Positions 35,731 through 45,075 of a stretch of DNA of 54,397 nucleotides are shown here, piece after piece. The position numbers and the translations under genes were made by a program. This DNA is from Verrucosispora sioxanthis. GTDB lineage: Bacteria > Actinomycetota > Actinomycetes > Mycobacteriales > Micromonosporaceae. The notes beneath the pieces are model-generated. The model worked only from the letters and a program-made list of their open reading frames with translations, was not told the origin of the DNA and made no database searches. Every line of letters starts with the position of its first letter. The stretch's first letter is position 1. The stretch spans positions 1 through 54,397 of the forward strand of contig NZ_SAIY01000016.1 in NCBI RefSeq assembly GCF_010560025.1, written 5' to 3'.

Positions 35731-37158
35731 GTGCCCACCTCGACCAGACCCGACCTGCTCCTCCCCGCCGAGCCGGGCCAACGCGCGCTGGCCCGGGAGC
35801 TGTACGCGCTGGTGGCGCGGTTGCCCATCATCTCCCCGCACGGGCACGTCGATCCGGCGTTGCTGGCCGAGGACCAGCCGTTCCCCGACCCGTCGCAGCT
35901 GCTCATCGTGCCCGACCACTACCTGACCCGGATGCTGCTCAGCCAGGGCGTCTCCCCCGGCGAACTGGGCGTGCCCAGTCGCGACGGCAGCCCGGTGGAG
36001 ACCGACGGGCGGCGGATCTGGCGTCGCTTCGCCGCCGGGTGGCACCTGTTCCGGGGCACCCCGTCGCGACTGTGGCTGGAGCAGACCTTCACCGAGGTGT
36101 TCGGGGTCGACACCCGGCTCACCCCGGGCACCGCCGACCATGTGTACGACGCCCTCGCGGCCCGGCTCGCCGAGCCCGGCTTCCGGCCCCGGGCACTGTT
36201 CGAACGGTTCAACATCGAGGTGCTCGCCACCACCGAGTCGCCCCTTGACGACCTGGGTCGGCACGCCAAGCTCGCCGCCGACGGCTGGGGCGGCCCGGGT
36301 GGGCGGGTGGTCACCACCTTCCGCCCCGACAACGTCGTCGACCTGGACTTCGAGGGCTGGTCGAGCAACGTCGACGCGCTCGGCGAGATCGCCGGAGAGG
36401 ACACCGGGACGTACGCCGGCTATCTGGCCGCCCTGCGGGCGCGGCGGGCCGCCTTCATCGCCGCCGGTGCCACCTCCTCCGACCACGGCCACCCCACCGC
36501 CCGCACCCTCGATCTCGGTGCCGACGCGGCGAGGCTGTTCGACCGGGCACGGCGGGGCGCGGCGGAGCCGGGCGACGCGGAGGCGTTCCGGGCCCACATG
36601 CTGCTGGAGTTCGCCCGGATGTCGCTCGACGACGGCCTGGTCATGCAGTTGCACCCGGGCGCGGTGCGCAACCACAACCGCTGGCTGCACGCCCGGCACG
36701 GTCGCGACGTGGGTGGCGACATCCCGCAGGTCACCGAGTACGTGCACGCGCTCGCTCCGCTGCTGGACGCGTACGGCAACGATCCCCGGCTGCGGGTGGT
36801 GCTGTACACCCTCGACGAGGACACCTTCACCCGGGAGCTGGCGCCCCTGGCCGGTGGGTACGCCGCCCTGCTGCTGGGCGCTCCCTGGTGGTTCCTGGAC
36901 TCCCCCGAGGTGCTGCGGCGCTTCCGGGAGTCGGTGACCGAGACCGCCGGCTTCTACAACACGGCCGGGTTCGTTGACGACACCCGGGCGTTCTGTTCCA
37001 TCCCGGTCCGCCACGACGTGGCGCGCCGCGTCGACGCCGGCTTCCTGGCCCGGCTGGTCGCCGAGCACCGGCTGCCCATGGACGAGGCCGCCGAGACCAT
37101 CGTCGACCTGGCGTACCGGCTGCCGAAGCGGGTCTTCAAGTTCGGGGAGAGGGCATGA
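35731..37158 (+). CDS. uxaC: Uronate (glucuronate/galacturonate) isomerase
   Basis: 475 residues, the usual UxaC length. An amidohydrolase-superfamily metal motif HGHVDP (His37, His39) lies near the start. Family blocks LYTLDEDTFTRELAPLAGGY and LGAPWWFLDSPEVLRRFRE are followed by the C-terminal DEAAETIVDLAYRLPKRVF. It converts D-glucuronate to D-fructuronate or D-galacturonate to D-tagaturonate. GTG start after ACAGGAG. The end overlaps the next gene (ATGA). Confidence 0.93.
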   Translation: MPTSTRPDLLLPAEPGQRALARELYALVARLPIISPHGHVDPALLAEDQPFPDPSQLLIVPDHYLTRMLLSQGVSPGELGVPSRDGSPVETDGRRIWRRFAAGWHLFRGTPSRLWLEQTFTEVFGVDTRLTPGTADHVYDALAARLAEPGFRPRALFERFNIEVLATTESPLDDLGRHAKLAADGWGGPGGRVVTTFRPDNVVDLDFEGWSSNVDALGEIAGEDTGTYAGYLAALRARRAAFIAAGATSSDHGHPTARTLDLGADAARLFDRARRGAAEPGDAEAFRAHMLLEFARMSLDDGLVMQLHPGAVRNHNRWLHARHGRDVGGDIPQVTEYVHALAPLLDAYGNDPRLRVVLYTLDEDTFTRELAPLAGGYAALLLGAPWWFLDSPEVLRRFRESVTETAGFYNTAGFVDDTRAFCSIPVRHDVARRVDAGFLARLVAEHRLPMDEAAETIVDLAYRLPKRVFKFGERA

Positions 37159-38456
37159 CCAGCATCACCGAGGTGACCGTGCACGACGTGCGGTTTCCCA
37201 CCGCCGCCAGCGGCGACGGCTCCGACGCGATCAACCGCGGCGACTACTCGGCCACCTATGTGGAGCTGAGCACCGACGACGGCCCGACCGGTGCCGGGTT
37301 CACCTTCACCAACGGCCGCGGCAACGAGATCACCTGCGCCGCCGTCGAGGCCCTGGCTCACCACGTACGGGGACGGGGCCTGGCGGAGATCACCGCCGAG
37401 CCGGTGGCGTTCTGGCGCTCGCTCGTCGCCGACGTGCAGTTGCGCTGGCTCGGCCCGGAGAAGGGGGTCATCCACATGGCCACCGGCGCGCTGGTCAACG
37501 CGGTGTGGGACCTGCGGGCCAAGGTGGCCGGCAAGCCGATGTGGCGCTACCTGGCCGAGCTGCCCACCGACGAGTTGGTGGCCAACGTCGACTTCACGCA
37601 CATCACCGACGCGCTCACCGCCGACGAGGCAGCCGCGATCCTGGAAAAGGGACGCGACGGGCTCGCCGACCGGCTGGCGCTGCTGGAGCGGGACGGTTTC
37701 CCCTCGTACACCACCTCGGTGGGCTGGCTCGGCTATCCCGACGACAAGGTCCGGGCGCTGACCCGGGCCGCGTACGCGCAGGGGTGGCGGGCGATGAAGA
37801 TGAAGGTCGGCGGGCCGCCCGCCGACGACCTGCGGCGGGCCCGGATCATCCGGTCGGAGATCGGCCCGGACGCGCTGCTGATGATGGACGCCAACCAGGT
37901 CTGGGACGTCGACGAGGCGATCACCAACATGACGGCGCTGGCCGAGGTCGACCCGTACTGGATCGAGGAGCCGACGCACGCCGACGACATCCTCGGCCAC
38001 GCCCGGATCGCCCGTGCGATGGACGAGCTGACCGACGGACGGTGCCGGGTCGCCACCGGCGAGGTGGCCGCCAACAAGGTCATCTTCAAGCAGCTGTTGC
38101 AGGCCGAGGCGATCGGCGTGATGCAGATCGACGCCTGCCGGGTCGGCGGGGTCAACGAGGTGCTCGCCGAAATGCTAATGGCGGCGAAGTTCGGGGTGCC
38201 GATCTGCCCGCACGCCGGCGGTGTCGGCCTCTGCGAGTACGTGCAGCACCTGGCGATCTTCGACTACCTGCGGGTGGGCACGAGTCTGGAGGGACGGATG
38301 GTGGAGTACGTCGACCACCTGCACGAGCACTTCGTCGACCCGGTGCGCACCCGCGACGGGCGCTACCTGCTGCCGACCGCGCCCGGTTACAGCGCCACCA
38401 TGCGGCCGGAGTCGATCGCCACCTTCCGCTTCCCGGACGGCCCGGCATGGCGGTGA
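37155..38456 (+). CDS. Enolase-superfamily sugar acid dehydratase, L-fuconate dehydratase type
   Basis: 433 residues. Conserved FTFTNGRGNEITCAAVEA; catalytic KMK (Lys215, Lys217); metal ligands Asp245, Glu271 and Glu303; His353 in CPHAGGVGLCEYVQHLAIFD. The arrangement matches L-fuconate dehydratases (mandelate-racemase group). In this operon it may dehydrate a uronate-derived acid rather than fuconate, so the substrate is uncertain. The ATG overlaps the isomerase stop, and the end overlaps the next gene by 10 bases. Confidence 0.92.
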   Translation: MTSITEVTVHDVRFPTAASGDGSDAINRGDYSATYVELSTDDGPTGAGFTFTNGRGNEITCAAVEALAHHVRGRGLAEITAEPVAFWRSLVADVQLRWLGPEKGVIHMATGALVNAVWDLRAKVAGKPMWRYLAELPTDELVANVDFTHITDALTADEAAAILEKGRDGLADRLALLERDGFPSYTTSVGWLGYPDDKVRALTRAAYAQGWRAMKMKVGGPPADDLRRARIIRSEIGPDALLMMDANQVWDVDEAITNMTALAEVDPYWIEEPTHADDILGHARIARAMDELTDGRCRVATGEVAANKVIFKQLLQAEAIGVMQIDACRVGGVNEVLAEMLMAAKFGVPICPHAGGVGLCEYVQHLAIFDYLRVGTSLEGRMVEYVDHLHEHFVDPVRTRDGRYLLPTAPGYSATMRPESIATFRFPDGPAWR

Positions 38457-39945
38457 CCGTGGGCGCGTCCCGGCTCGGGCTGGGCGCGGTGCGCAGGTTG
38501 CCCGCCGAGGCCCGCCCACTGGTCCGCCCCGGCACCGTGCCGGCCGGCGTGGTGCACCTCGGGCTCGGCGCCTTCCACCGCGCCCACCAGGCGGTCTACA
38601 CCGAGCAGGCGATCGGCCTGGCCGGCGGCGACTGGGGCATCGTCGGCGTGGCCCCCCGCAACGCGGCGCTGGTGGCGACCCTGACCGACCAGGACAACCT
38701 GTTCAGCGTCAGCACGCTCTCCGCAGCCGACCAGCGCACCCGGGTGGTCGGGTCACTGGCCGGGGTGCGGCTGGCCGCCGCCGATCCGCAGGCGGTGGTG
38801 GCCCTGCTGGCCGACCCGGCGATCCGGGTGGTCACGCTGACCGTGACCGAGAAGGCGTACCAGCTCGATCCGGCCGCCGGCACGCTGCGTCCCGACGCCG
38901 ACCTGGTCGCCGACCTGACCACCGAGCGACCGCCGGCCACCGTGCCGGGGCTGCTGGTGCGTGGCCTGCTGGCCCGCGCCGCCGCCGACGCCGGGCCGAT
39001 CCGCCCTGGTCAGCTGCGACAACCTGCCCGCCAACGGCCGCCGGCTGCGCGGCCTGGTGACCCAGTCCCTAGCGTACGCCGGCACACCGCACAATGTGGT
39101 CGACTGGGTCGAGGCGCAGGTCGGTTTCCCGGGCACCATGGTGGACCGCATCGTCCCGGCCAGCACCGCGCAGACCCTGTCGGCAGCCCAGCGGGCGCTC
39201 GGCGTCGAGGATCTCGCGGCGGTGGCGGCCGAGCCGTACACCCAGTGGGTCATCGAGGACGACTTCCCCGGCGGTCGGCCCGCTTGGGACCGCGCCGGGG
39301 CGGTGCTCTGCGCGGACGCGGGCCCGTGGGAGCGGCTGAAGCTGCGCGCCCTCAACGGCGTGCACTCGGCGACCGCGTACCTCGGCGCGCTGGCCGGCTG
39401 CGACACGATCGCCGAGGCCCTCGCGCTGCCGCACCTGGACACCGTGCTGCGCCGGCTGATCGCCGAGGACGTGGCCGCCAGTTTCGTCCCGCCCGACGGG
39501 GTGGACGTGGTCGACTACGGCGAACAGGTGCTGGCACGATTCGGCAACCCGGCGATCCGGCACCGTACCTTCCAGGTGGCGATGGACGGATCGCAGAAGC
39601 TGCCGCAGCGCATCCTGCACACGGTCGCCGACCTGCGCGCGGCCGGACGGCCGGCCCGGTGGGCGGCGCTGGTCGTCGCCGCCTGGATCCGGTTCGCCCA
39701 GGGCAGCGCCGACGACGGCCGGTCGCTCCCCTCGACGACCCACTGGCGGAGCGGATCGGACCGCGCTGGCCGCCGCGCCACGGACCCCGGCGGGTGCGGT
39801 GGATGCCATGCTCGGCCTCGACGAGGTCGTGCCGCCCGAGGTGGCCGCCGACGCGCAGGTCCGCACCGACGTGATCGGCTGGCTCACCGACCTGCACCAG
39901 CACGGGGTACGCGCCACCTGGCCGGTGCACGGTGACGTCGGCTGA
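38447..39945 (+). pseudogene. Mannitol dehydrogenase-family fructuronate/tagaturonate reductase, frameshifted
   Basis: N-terminal VVHLGLGAFHRAHQAVYTEQA and VSCDNLPANG, the polyol dehydrogenase signature, place it in the fructuronate/mannonate reductase family. The frame changes at about 39005 (one extra C in ATCCGCC), 39725 (one C short) and 39765 (one base short). Corrected, it encodes 499 residues ending VIGWLTDLHQHGVRATWPVHGDVG. The stop overlaps the next ATG (TGATG). It would reduce the keto-uronate from the isomerase to mannonate or altronate. All segments keep family motifs and no stop is seen. Confidence 0.85.
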
Positions 39946-41195
39946 TGGGGCCGCGGCGGGATCGACCCGCGTCGACCCCGCCCGCGCCGCATTGGCTCGC
40001 ACCACGGCAACTCGGGGGTCGCGCGGCACCGGTGCCCCGGGTGGCGCTGGTGGGGGCGAACGGGCACGGGCGCTGGCACCGTCGGGTGATCGGGCCGCTG
40101 CACGAGACCGGGCGGGTCCGGCTGGTCGCCCTGGTCGACACCCGGCCGATCGAGTGCGAACCGGCGGCGCCGGTGCCGACCGGCGTGCCGGTGTTCACCG
40201 ACCACCGGGCGATGCTCGCCGACGTCACCCCGGACGTGGTGGTCATCTGCACCCCGCCGCACACCCACCTGCGGATCGCCCGGGACGCGGTCACCGCCGG
40301 GGCGGACGTGCTGCTGGAGAAGCCGCCGCTGCTGTCCACCGCCGAGCACGAGGAACTGTCCGGGGCGCTGGCCACCACCGGCCGGGTGGTACAGGTCGGG
40401 TTCCAGGCGCTCGGTTCGGCGGCCCTGAGCGCGTTGACGGACGCGGTGTCGGCCGGCCGGGTGGGCGCGGTGAACGGCATTGCCACGGTGGCGGCCTGGC
40501 AACGCCCGGACGCCTACTACGCCCGCGCGCCCTGGGCCGGGCGCCGGCTGCTGGACGGGCGACCGGTGCTCGACGGCGCGCTGGCCAATCCCCTCGCCCA
40601 CGCGGTGATGCAGTGCCTGGCGGTCGCCGAGGCGCTCGGTGGTCGACCGGTGGAGCCGGTCAGCATCGAGGTGGAGCGGTACCGGGTACGGCCGATCGAG
40701 GTGGACGACACCGCCGCGCTGCGGGTACGGACTCGGCACGGACCACCGATCGTGGCCGCGGTGACCCTCGCCGGGGAGGACTTCATCGCCGGAGAGGTGA
40801 TCGTCACCGGCGCCGCCGGGCGGGCGGTGCTGGAGTACCCGACCGACCGGCTGCTGCTGCCCGGCGAGGCCACCGCCCGCACGGTGCCCGGCCGGCGCGG
40901 GCTGCTGGAGAACCTGCTTGCCCACCGGGCCGATCCACAGGCACCGCTGATCGCGCCGCTGGCCCGGACCGCCCCGTTCACCGCCGTCCTGACCGCCCTG
41001 CGGGCGGCACCCGAGCCGGCGCTGCTGCACGGCGACCTGGTGGAAACTGTCGGTGCCGGCGCGCAGCGGGTGCTGCGAATACGCGGGATCAACGAGGTGC
41101 TACGTCGGGTGGTCGACGAGGGCCGACTGCCGTCGGAACTCGGCGTGTCGTGGGCGACGGCGCCCTGGCGCGCCGAACCAGGCGGGCAAGAATAG
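39945..41195 (+). CDS. Gfo/Idh/MocA-family oxidoreductase 2
   Basis: 416 residues. Rossmann start PRVALVGANGHGRWHRRV at about residue 30, LLEKPPLLS in place of EKP, then WAGRRLLDGRPVLDGALANPLAHAVMQC in the substrate domain, as in family members found with PmoA-like proteins. ATG overlaps the preceding stop. It ends the catabolic operon. The role is probably oxidation of a pectin-side-chain or uronate derivative (inference). The first 25 residues are Pro/Arg-rich, so a later start is possible. Confidence 0.9.
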   Translation: MGPRRDRPASTPPAPHWLAPRQLGGRAAPVPRVALVGANGHGRWHRRVIGPLHETGRVRLVALVDTRPIECEPAAPVPTGVPVFTDHRAMLADVTPDVVVICTPPHTHLRIARDAVTAGADVLLEKPPLLSTAEHEELSGALATTGRVVQVGFQALGSAALSALTDAVSAGRVGAVNGIATVAAWQRPDAYYARAPWAGRRLLDGRPVLDGALANPLAHAVMQCLAVAEALGGRPVEPVSIEVERYRVRPIEVDDTAALRVRTRHGPPIVAAVTLAGEDFIAGEVIVTGAAGRAVLEYPTDRLLLPGEATARTVPGRRGLLENLLAHRADPQAPLIAPLARTAPFTAVLTALRAAPEPALLHGDLVETVGAGAQRVLRIRGINEVLRRVVDEGRLPSELGVSWATAPWRAEPGGQE

Positions 41196-41336
41196 GAGGC
41201 ACCACCGCAACAAACTGCAAATTCCCAACCCACGCAGAATCAGCAACAACGCGATGAGCAGCGATTTCCCGACAGAGCATGTCGGGGCGATGCCACCCGA
41301 CAGAACTGACTGCAACAAATCTGCACATCATTAATA

Positions 41337-41366
41337 TTGACCCTTGTGAAAACGCGACCGTAACCT
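41337..41366 (+). promoter_or_regulatory. Candidate promoter of pectate lyase 1
   Basis: In an AT-rich patch unlike the surroundings: TTGACC (41337-41342), 18 bases, TAACCT (41361-41366), 45 bases before the lyase ATG. Just upstream TGCAACAAATCTGCA has TGCA arms that loosely recall the TGCAAA operators at 34.2-34.4 kb. Confidence 0.45.
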
Positions 41367-41410
41367 TCGTCACTAATAAGAAACAACGACGAAGGAAACG
41401 GAACGAGCCG

Positions 41411-42802
41411 ATGCGCAGACTTGCCGCCGCCGCGGCATCGACGATTATCGCCCTGACCGTCCTCCCCACCGCCGCCGTGGCGCAACCGTCGGACGACGCG
41501 GGTACGCCCTCCGGTAACCACCGCGACCGGGCCGTCCGGGCTCCACTGTCCACGTTGGCCCGACAGCTCGGCCGGCAGGCTCTCCCGGCCGGTGACGGCT
41601 GGGCCGCCGCCGGTCCCGGCACCACCGGCGGATCCGCCGCCGCGGCCGAGCAGATCCACGTGGTGAGCAGCCGCGCGGAGTTGGTCGCGGCGCTCGGTGG
41701 CGACAACGCCACGAACGCGACGAACGCCACCGCCAAGATCGTGTACGTCAGCGGCGACGTCGACGGGTTCGAGGCCGCCGACGGTCGACTGCTCGACTGC
41801 GCCGACCTGGCCGATCCCGGGTACTCGCTGGAGGCGTACCTGGCCGCGTACGACCCGGCGGTGTGGGGTCTGGTGGCACCGAGCGGGCCGCTGGAGGAGG
41901 CGCGGCGACGGTCGGTGACCAACCAGACCCACCAGACCCAGATCAACGTCGGCCCGAACACCACGATCATCGGGTTGCGCGGAGCGCGACTGACCGGCCT
42001 GACCCTGATGATCGACCGGGCGACGAACGTGATCGTCCGCAACATCACCTTCGACGACGCCCGGGACTGCTTCCCCGCCTGGTCACCGACCGACGGCGAG
42101 GCCGGCAACTGGAACTCGCAGTACGACCTGGTCTCGGTGCGCCGCAGCGAGAACGTCTGGATCGACCACAACACCTTCACCGACGGCGACAACCCGGACA
42201 GCGCCCAGCCCGTGTACTTCGGACGGCCCTACCAGGTGCACGACGGCGCGCTGGACATCACCCACACCGCGAGCCTGGTGACCGTCTCCTGGAACCGGTT
42301 CTCCGGTCGCGACAAGCTGATGCTGATCGGCTCGTCCAACACGGTCGGCCCGGACGTCGGCCGGCTCAACGTGACCCTGCACCACAACTTCTTCGACGGC
42401 GGGCTGCAACGGCTGCCCCGCGTCCGCTTCGGCCAGGTGGACGTCTACAACAACGCCTACCGGCTCGGCGGTGACGGCTTCCAGTACGCCATCGGCGTCG
42501 GCGTCCAGTCCGCCGTGCACGCCGAGAGCAACCACTTCACCCTCGGTGCCGACGTCAGCTCCGCCGATCTGCTCTACGACTGGGGCGGCACGGCGATCAC
42601 CACCCGGGGCAACTGGGTCAGCTCGGCCGGTGCGCCGTCCCGCCCGGTGGACCTGGTGGCCGCGTACAACGCCGGACACGATCCCGACCTGGGCCCCGAC
42701 GCCGGCTGGACGCCGACGTTGCGGCACGGCCCGGTGCTGCCGGCTCCGCTGGTGCCGCTGGTGGTCCGTCCACTCGCCGGGGCCGACCGCCTACCGCTGT
42801 AG
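41411..42802 (+). CDS. Secreted pectate lyase 1 (PL1 beta-helix)
   Basis: 463 residues. Signal peptide 1-24 ending TAAVA. A Ser/Gly/Ala linker leads to the right-handed beta-helix with PL1 blocks: NTTIIGLRGARLTG, SENVWIDHNTF, DGALDITHTASLVTVSWNRF and LQRLPRVRFGQVDVYNN, which holds the catalytic-type Arg and the DVYNN turn. It cleaves polygalacturonate by beta-elimination outside the cell. The ATG at 41411 is chosen because the signal begins there. It is probably under the same substrate control as the uronate operon. Confidence 0.93.
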   Translation: MRRLAAAAASTIIALTVLPTAAVAQPSDDAGTPSGNHRDRAVRAPLSTLARQLGRQALPAGDGWAAAGPGTTGGSAAAAEQIHVVSSRAELVAALGGDNATNATNATAKIVYVSGDVDGFEAADGRLLDCADLADPGYSLEAYLAAYDPAVWGLVAPSGPLEEARRRSVTNQTHQTQINVGPNTTIIGLRGARLTGLTLMIDRATNVIVRNITFDDARDCFPAWSPTDGEAGNWNSQYDLVSVRRSENVWIDHNTFTDGDNPDSAQPVYFGRPYQVHDGALDITHTASLVTVSWNRFSGRDKLMLIGSSNTVGPDVGRLNVTLHHNFFDGGLQRLPRVRFGQVDVYNNAYRLGGDGFQYAIGVGVQSAVHAESNHFTLGADVSSADLLYDWGGTAITTRGNWVSSAGAPSRPVDLVAAYNAGHDPDLGPDAGWTPTLRHGPVLPAPLVPLVVRPLAGADRLPL

Positions 42803-42842
42803 ATCCCACACCACCACCACCAACCAGGAAGGTGAGACGAGG

Positions 42843-44414
42843 ATGAAACGACAAGTCGCACTCCGGCTCCTCGCGGGGCTGGCCACCACCGCCGTGGGAG
42901 CCGCGGTCTGCGTGACGCTGACGACGCCGCAGGCGTCGGCCGCGGTCGGCAGCGCCACCGGCTTCGCGACCGGCAACGGTGGCACCACCGGCGGCGCGGG
43001 CGGGCAGACCGTACGCGCCACCAGCGGCACCCAGATCCACGCGGCGCTGTGCAACCGGGCCAGCAGCAGCACCCCGATCACCATCCAGGTCGAGGGAACC
43101 ATCAACCACGGCAACACCACCAAGGTGTCCGGTTCGAGCTGCAACACCGCCGCCGACGTGATCGAACTCAAGCAGATCAGCAACGTCACGATCCTCGGTG
43201 TCGGCAACGGGGCCGTCTTCGACCAGATCGGCATCCACATCCGCGAGGCCAGCAACATCATCATCCAGAACGTGACCGTCCGGAACGTCAAGAAGTCCGG
43301 CTCGCCGACCTCGAACGGCGGCGACGCCATCGGCATGGAGGCCGACGTCCGCAACGTCTGGGTCGACCACGTCACCCTGGAGGCCTCCGGTGGCGAGTCG
43401 GAGGGCTTCGACGGCCTGTTCGACATGAAGAACAACACCCAGTACGTGACGCTGTCCTACAGCATCCTGCGCAACTCCGGCCGGGGTGGCCTGATCGGGT
43501 CCAGCGAGAGCGACACGTCCAACGGTTACGTCACCTTCCACCACAACCTGTACGAGAACATCGACTCCCGTACGCCGCTGCTGCGCGGCGGCATCGCCCA
43601 CATCTACAACAACCACTACGTACGCCTCAACGAGTCCGGCATCAACTCCCGGGCCGGGGCACGCGCCAAGGTGGACAACAACTACTTCCAGAACTCCAAG
43701 GACGTGCTGGGCACCTTCTACACCGACGCGGCCGGTTACTGGCAGGTCAGCGGCAACATCTTCGACAACGTGACCTGGTCCTCGCGCAGTGGCGACACCA
43801 ACCCGGCCGGCCCCAACCCGACCTCCAACACCAGCGTCAGCATCCCGTACTCGTACCGGCTCGACGCGGCCAGTTGCGTGCCGAGCATCGTCAGCCAGAC
43901 CGCCGGCGCGAACAAGGGCATCCGTACCTCCAACGGCAACTGCACGCCGCAGAGCCCGACCGCCGGGCCGACCAGCCCGACCCCCGGACCGACCACCACC
44001 ACCGCACCACCGACCAGCAACCCGACGCCGACGCCGAGCCAGCCCAGCGGCACCAACCTCAGCATCGGTGCCGGCTCCGACGGCTCCAGCAAGGCCAGCG
44101 GCACCAGCTACGGCGACGTGCGCGACGGCAACATGAACACCGCCTGGTCACCGAGCGGCACGACCGGCCAGATCTCGATCAAGTGGGGTTCGGCCACCAC
44201 CGTGTCGAAGATCAACATTCGGGAGGCGTCCGGCTCCGTCGGCACCATCCGCAACTGGCGGGTGCTCAACCACGACACCGGCGCCGTCCTCGCCACCGGC
44301 ACCGGCGCGGGCGTCATCAGCTTCAACTCGACCTCCCTCCGCAAGATCACCTTCGACATCACCAGCTCGACCGGCACCCCACGGGTCGCCGAGTTCGAGA
44401 CGTACGCCAGCTAG
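42843..44414 (+). CDS. Secreted pectate lyase 2 (PL1) with C-terminal carbohydrate-binding module
   Basis: 523 residues. Signal peptide to about 33 (PQASA). The PL1 core (about 34-365) carries NVWVDHVTL, GFDGLFDMKNNTQYVTLSYS and TPLLRGGIAHIYNNHYV. The strict RxPRxR motif of lyase 1 is replaced by SRTPLLRGG, so this is another subgroup. A Pro/Thr linker (about 374-405) joins a discoidin/F5-8-like module (TNLSIGAGSDGSSKASGTSYGD). It lies 40 bases after lyase 1 with its own GGAAGG. The two enzymes likely act together on pectin. Confidence 0.93.
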   Translation: MKRQVALRLLAGLATTAVGAAVCVTLTTPQASAAVGSATGFATGNGGTTGGAGGQTVRATSGTQIHAALCNRASSSTPITIQVEGTINHGNTTKVSGSSCNTAADVIELKQISNVTILGVGNGAVFDQIGIHIREASNIIIQNVTVRNVKKSGSPTSNGGDAIGMEADVRNVWVDHVTLEASGGESEGFDGLFDMKNNTQYVTLSYSILRNSGRGGLIGSSESDTSNGYVTFHHNLYENIDSRTPLLRGGIAHIYNNHYVRLNESGINSRAGARAKVDNNYFQNSKDVLGTFYTDAAGYWQVSGNIFDNVTWSSRSGDTNPAGPNPTSNTSVSIPYSYRLDAASCVPSIVSQTAGANKGIRTSNGNCTPQSPTAGPTSPTPGPTTTTAPPTSNPTPTPSQPSGTNLSIGAGSDGSSKASGTSYGDVRDGNMNTAWSPSGTTGQISIKWGSATTVSKINIREASGSVGTIRNWRVLNHDTGAVLATGTGAGVISFNSTSLRKITFDITSSTGTPRVAEFETYAS

Positions 44415-44427
44415 CCCGCACCGACCC

Positions 44428-44460
44428 GGTGGGAGCCGTCGCCACCCGACGGCTCCCACC
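44428..44460. terminator. Terminator after pectate lyase 2
   Basis: Perfect 14-base stem GGTGGGAGCCGTCG with its complement around a 5-base loop (CCACC), 13 bases past the stop. Confidence 0.85.
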
Positions 44461-44475
44461 ACTGTTCCCTCCGCC

Positions 44476-44548
44476 CCCTTTGCTCTGCTTCAACTGACGC
44501 AACGGATTGGCCCCGTAACCGATGCGTGGGTTGAAGCAGAGCAAAGGG
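44476..44548. repeat. Dispersed palindromic element, copy 2
   Basis: Arms CCCTTTGCTCTGCTTCAA (44476-44493) and exact complement (44531-44548) enclose a 37-base core that differs from copy 1 at 4047-4129. The inner 16 arm bases are identical in the two copies. It sits in the intergenic space between convergent genes, just past a terminator. The remainder of this gap (44549-44751) contains no gene I can support. Confidence 0.85.
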
Positions 44549-44751
44549 AGCACACCAATACCCTGCCAGCGCACGGTCCGCCCAGCGGCACGGTGCCACG
44601 GGCGGCGGGCACCGCCACGCCGCCGACGGGAGCCGGCCGTGATCGCGTACGGCAGAATCTGCGGGCGATGCACACGCGACCATCCTCACCGTGCTCGCCG
44701 ACCTGGCCCCGGCCGGTGCCGAGCGGATCCTCCGCCTCGGGCTGGCTTTCC

Positions 44752-45075
44752 TCACTCTCGGCCTTCGAACAGTGGCCGGAGGCAGTCGAGCAGCATGGCG
44801 GTGTCCACGTTTCGCGGCAGGTCGACGCGGATGTCGATACCGGGCCCCTTGGCCGTCAACACGACTGTTGGCCGCTCGTCGCGCAGGCGCCAGTGACGGA
44901 TCGCGGCGACCAGCGCGCCCAACTGCGGCTGCACGGCGGCGAGGGTGGCGAGATTGGCCATCACGGCAATCCCTTCCACGGCGATCGTGATGGCTTCCAC
45001 GCCACGGACACCCTCGTACGGCAGATCGACCTCGTCCAGCACCTCGGCTGGCAGTTGCAGTCTGACGACGCTCAT
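44752..45075 (-). CDS. EACC1-like effector-associated constant component
   Basis: 107 residues: VVRLQLPAEVLDEV, EGIAVMANLATLAAVQPQLGALVAAIRHWRLRD, then ERPTVVLTAKGPGIDIRVDL and a short helix. The size and pattern fit the EACC1 domain described for caspase-linked conflict systems of multicellular bacteria. It follows the caspase-EAL gene with an ATGA overlap, so the two are made together. A role as adaptor between trigger and caspase effector is inferred from that family. It lacks membrane segments or enzymatic motifs. Confidence 0.75.
   Translation of the reverse strand: MSVVRLQLPAEVLDEVDLPYEGVRGVEAITIAVEGIAVMANLATLAAVQPQLGALVAAIRHWRLRDERPTVVLTAKGPGIDIRVDLPRNVDTAMLLDCLRPLFEGRE

Noticed and set aside
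34387..37068. 893-residue minus-strand open frame
   Set aside because: Antisense of the Gfo/Idh and isomerase genes, Val/Gly/Arg-rich and without motifs; both plus-strand genes are firmly identified.
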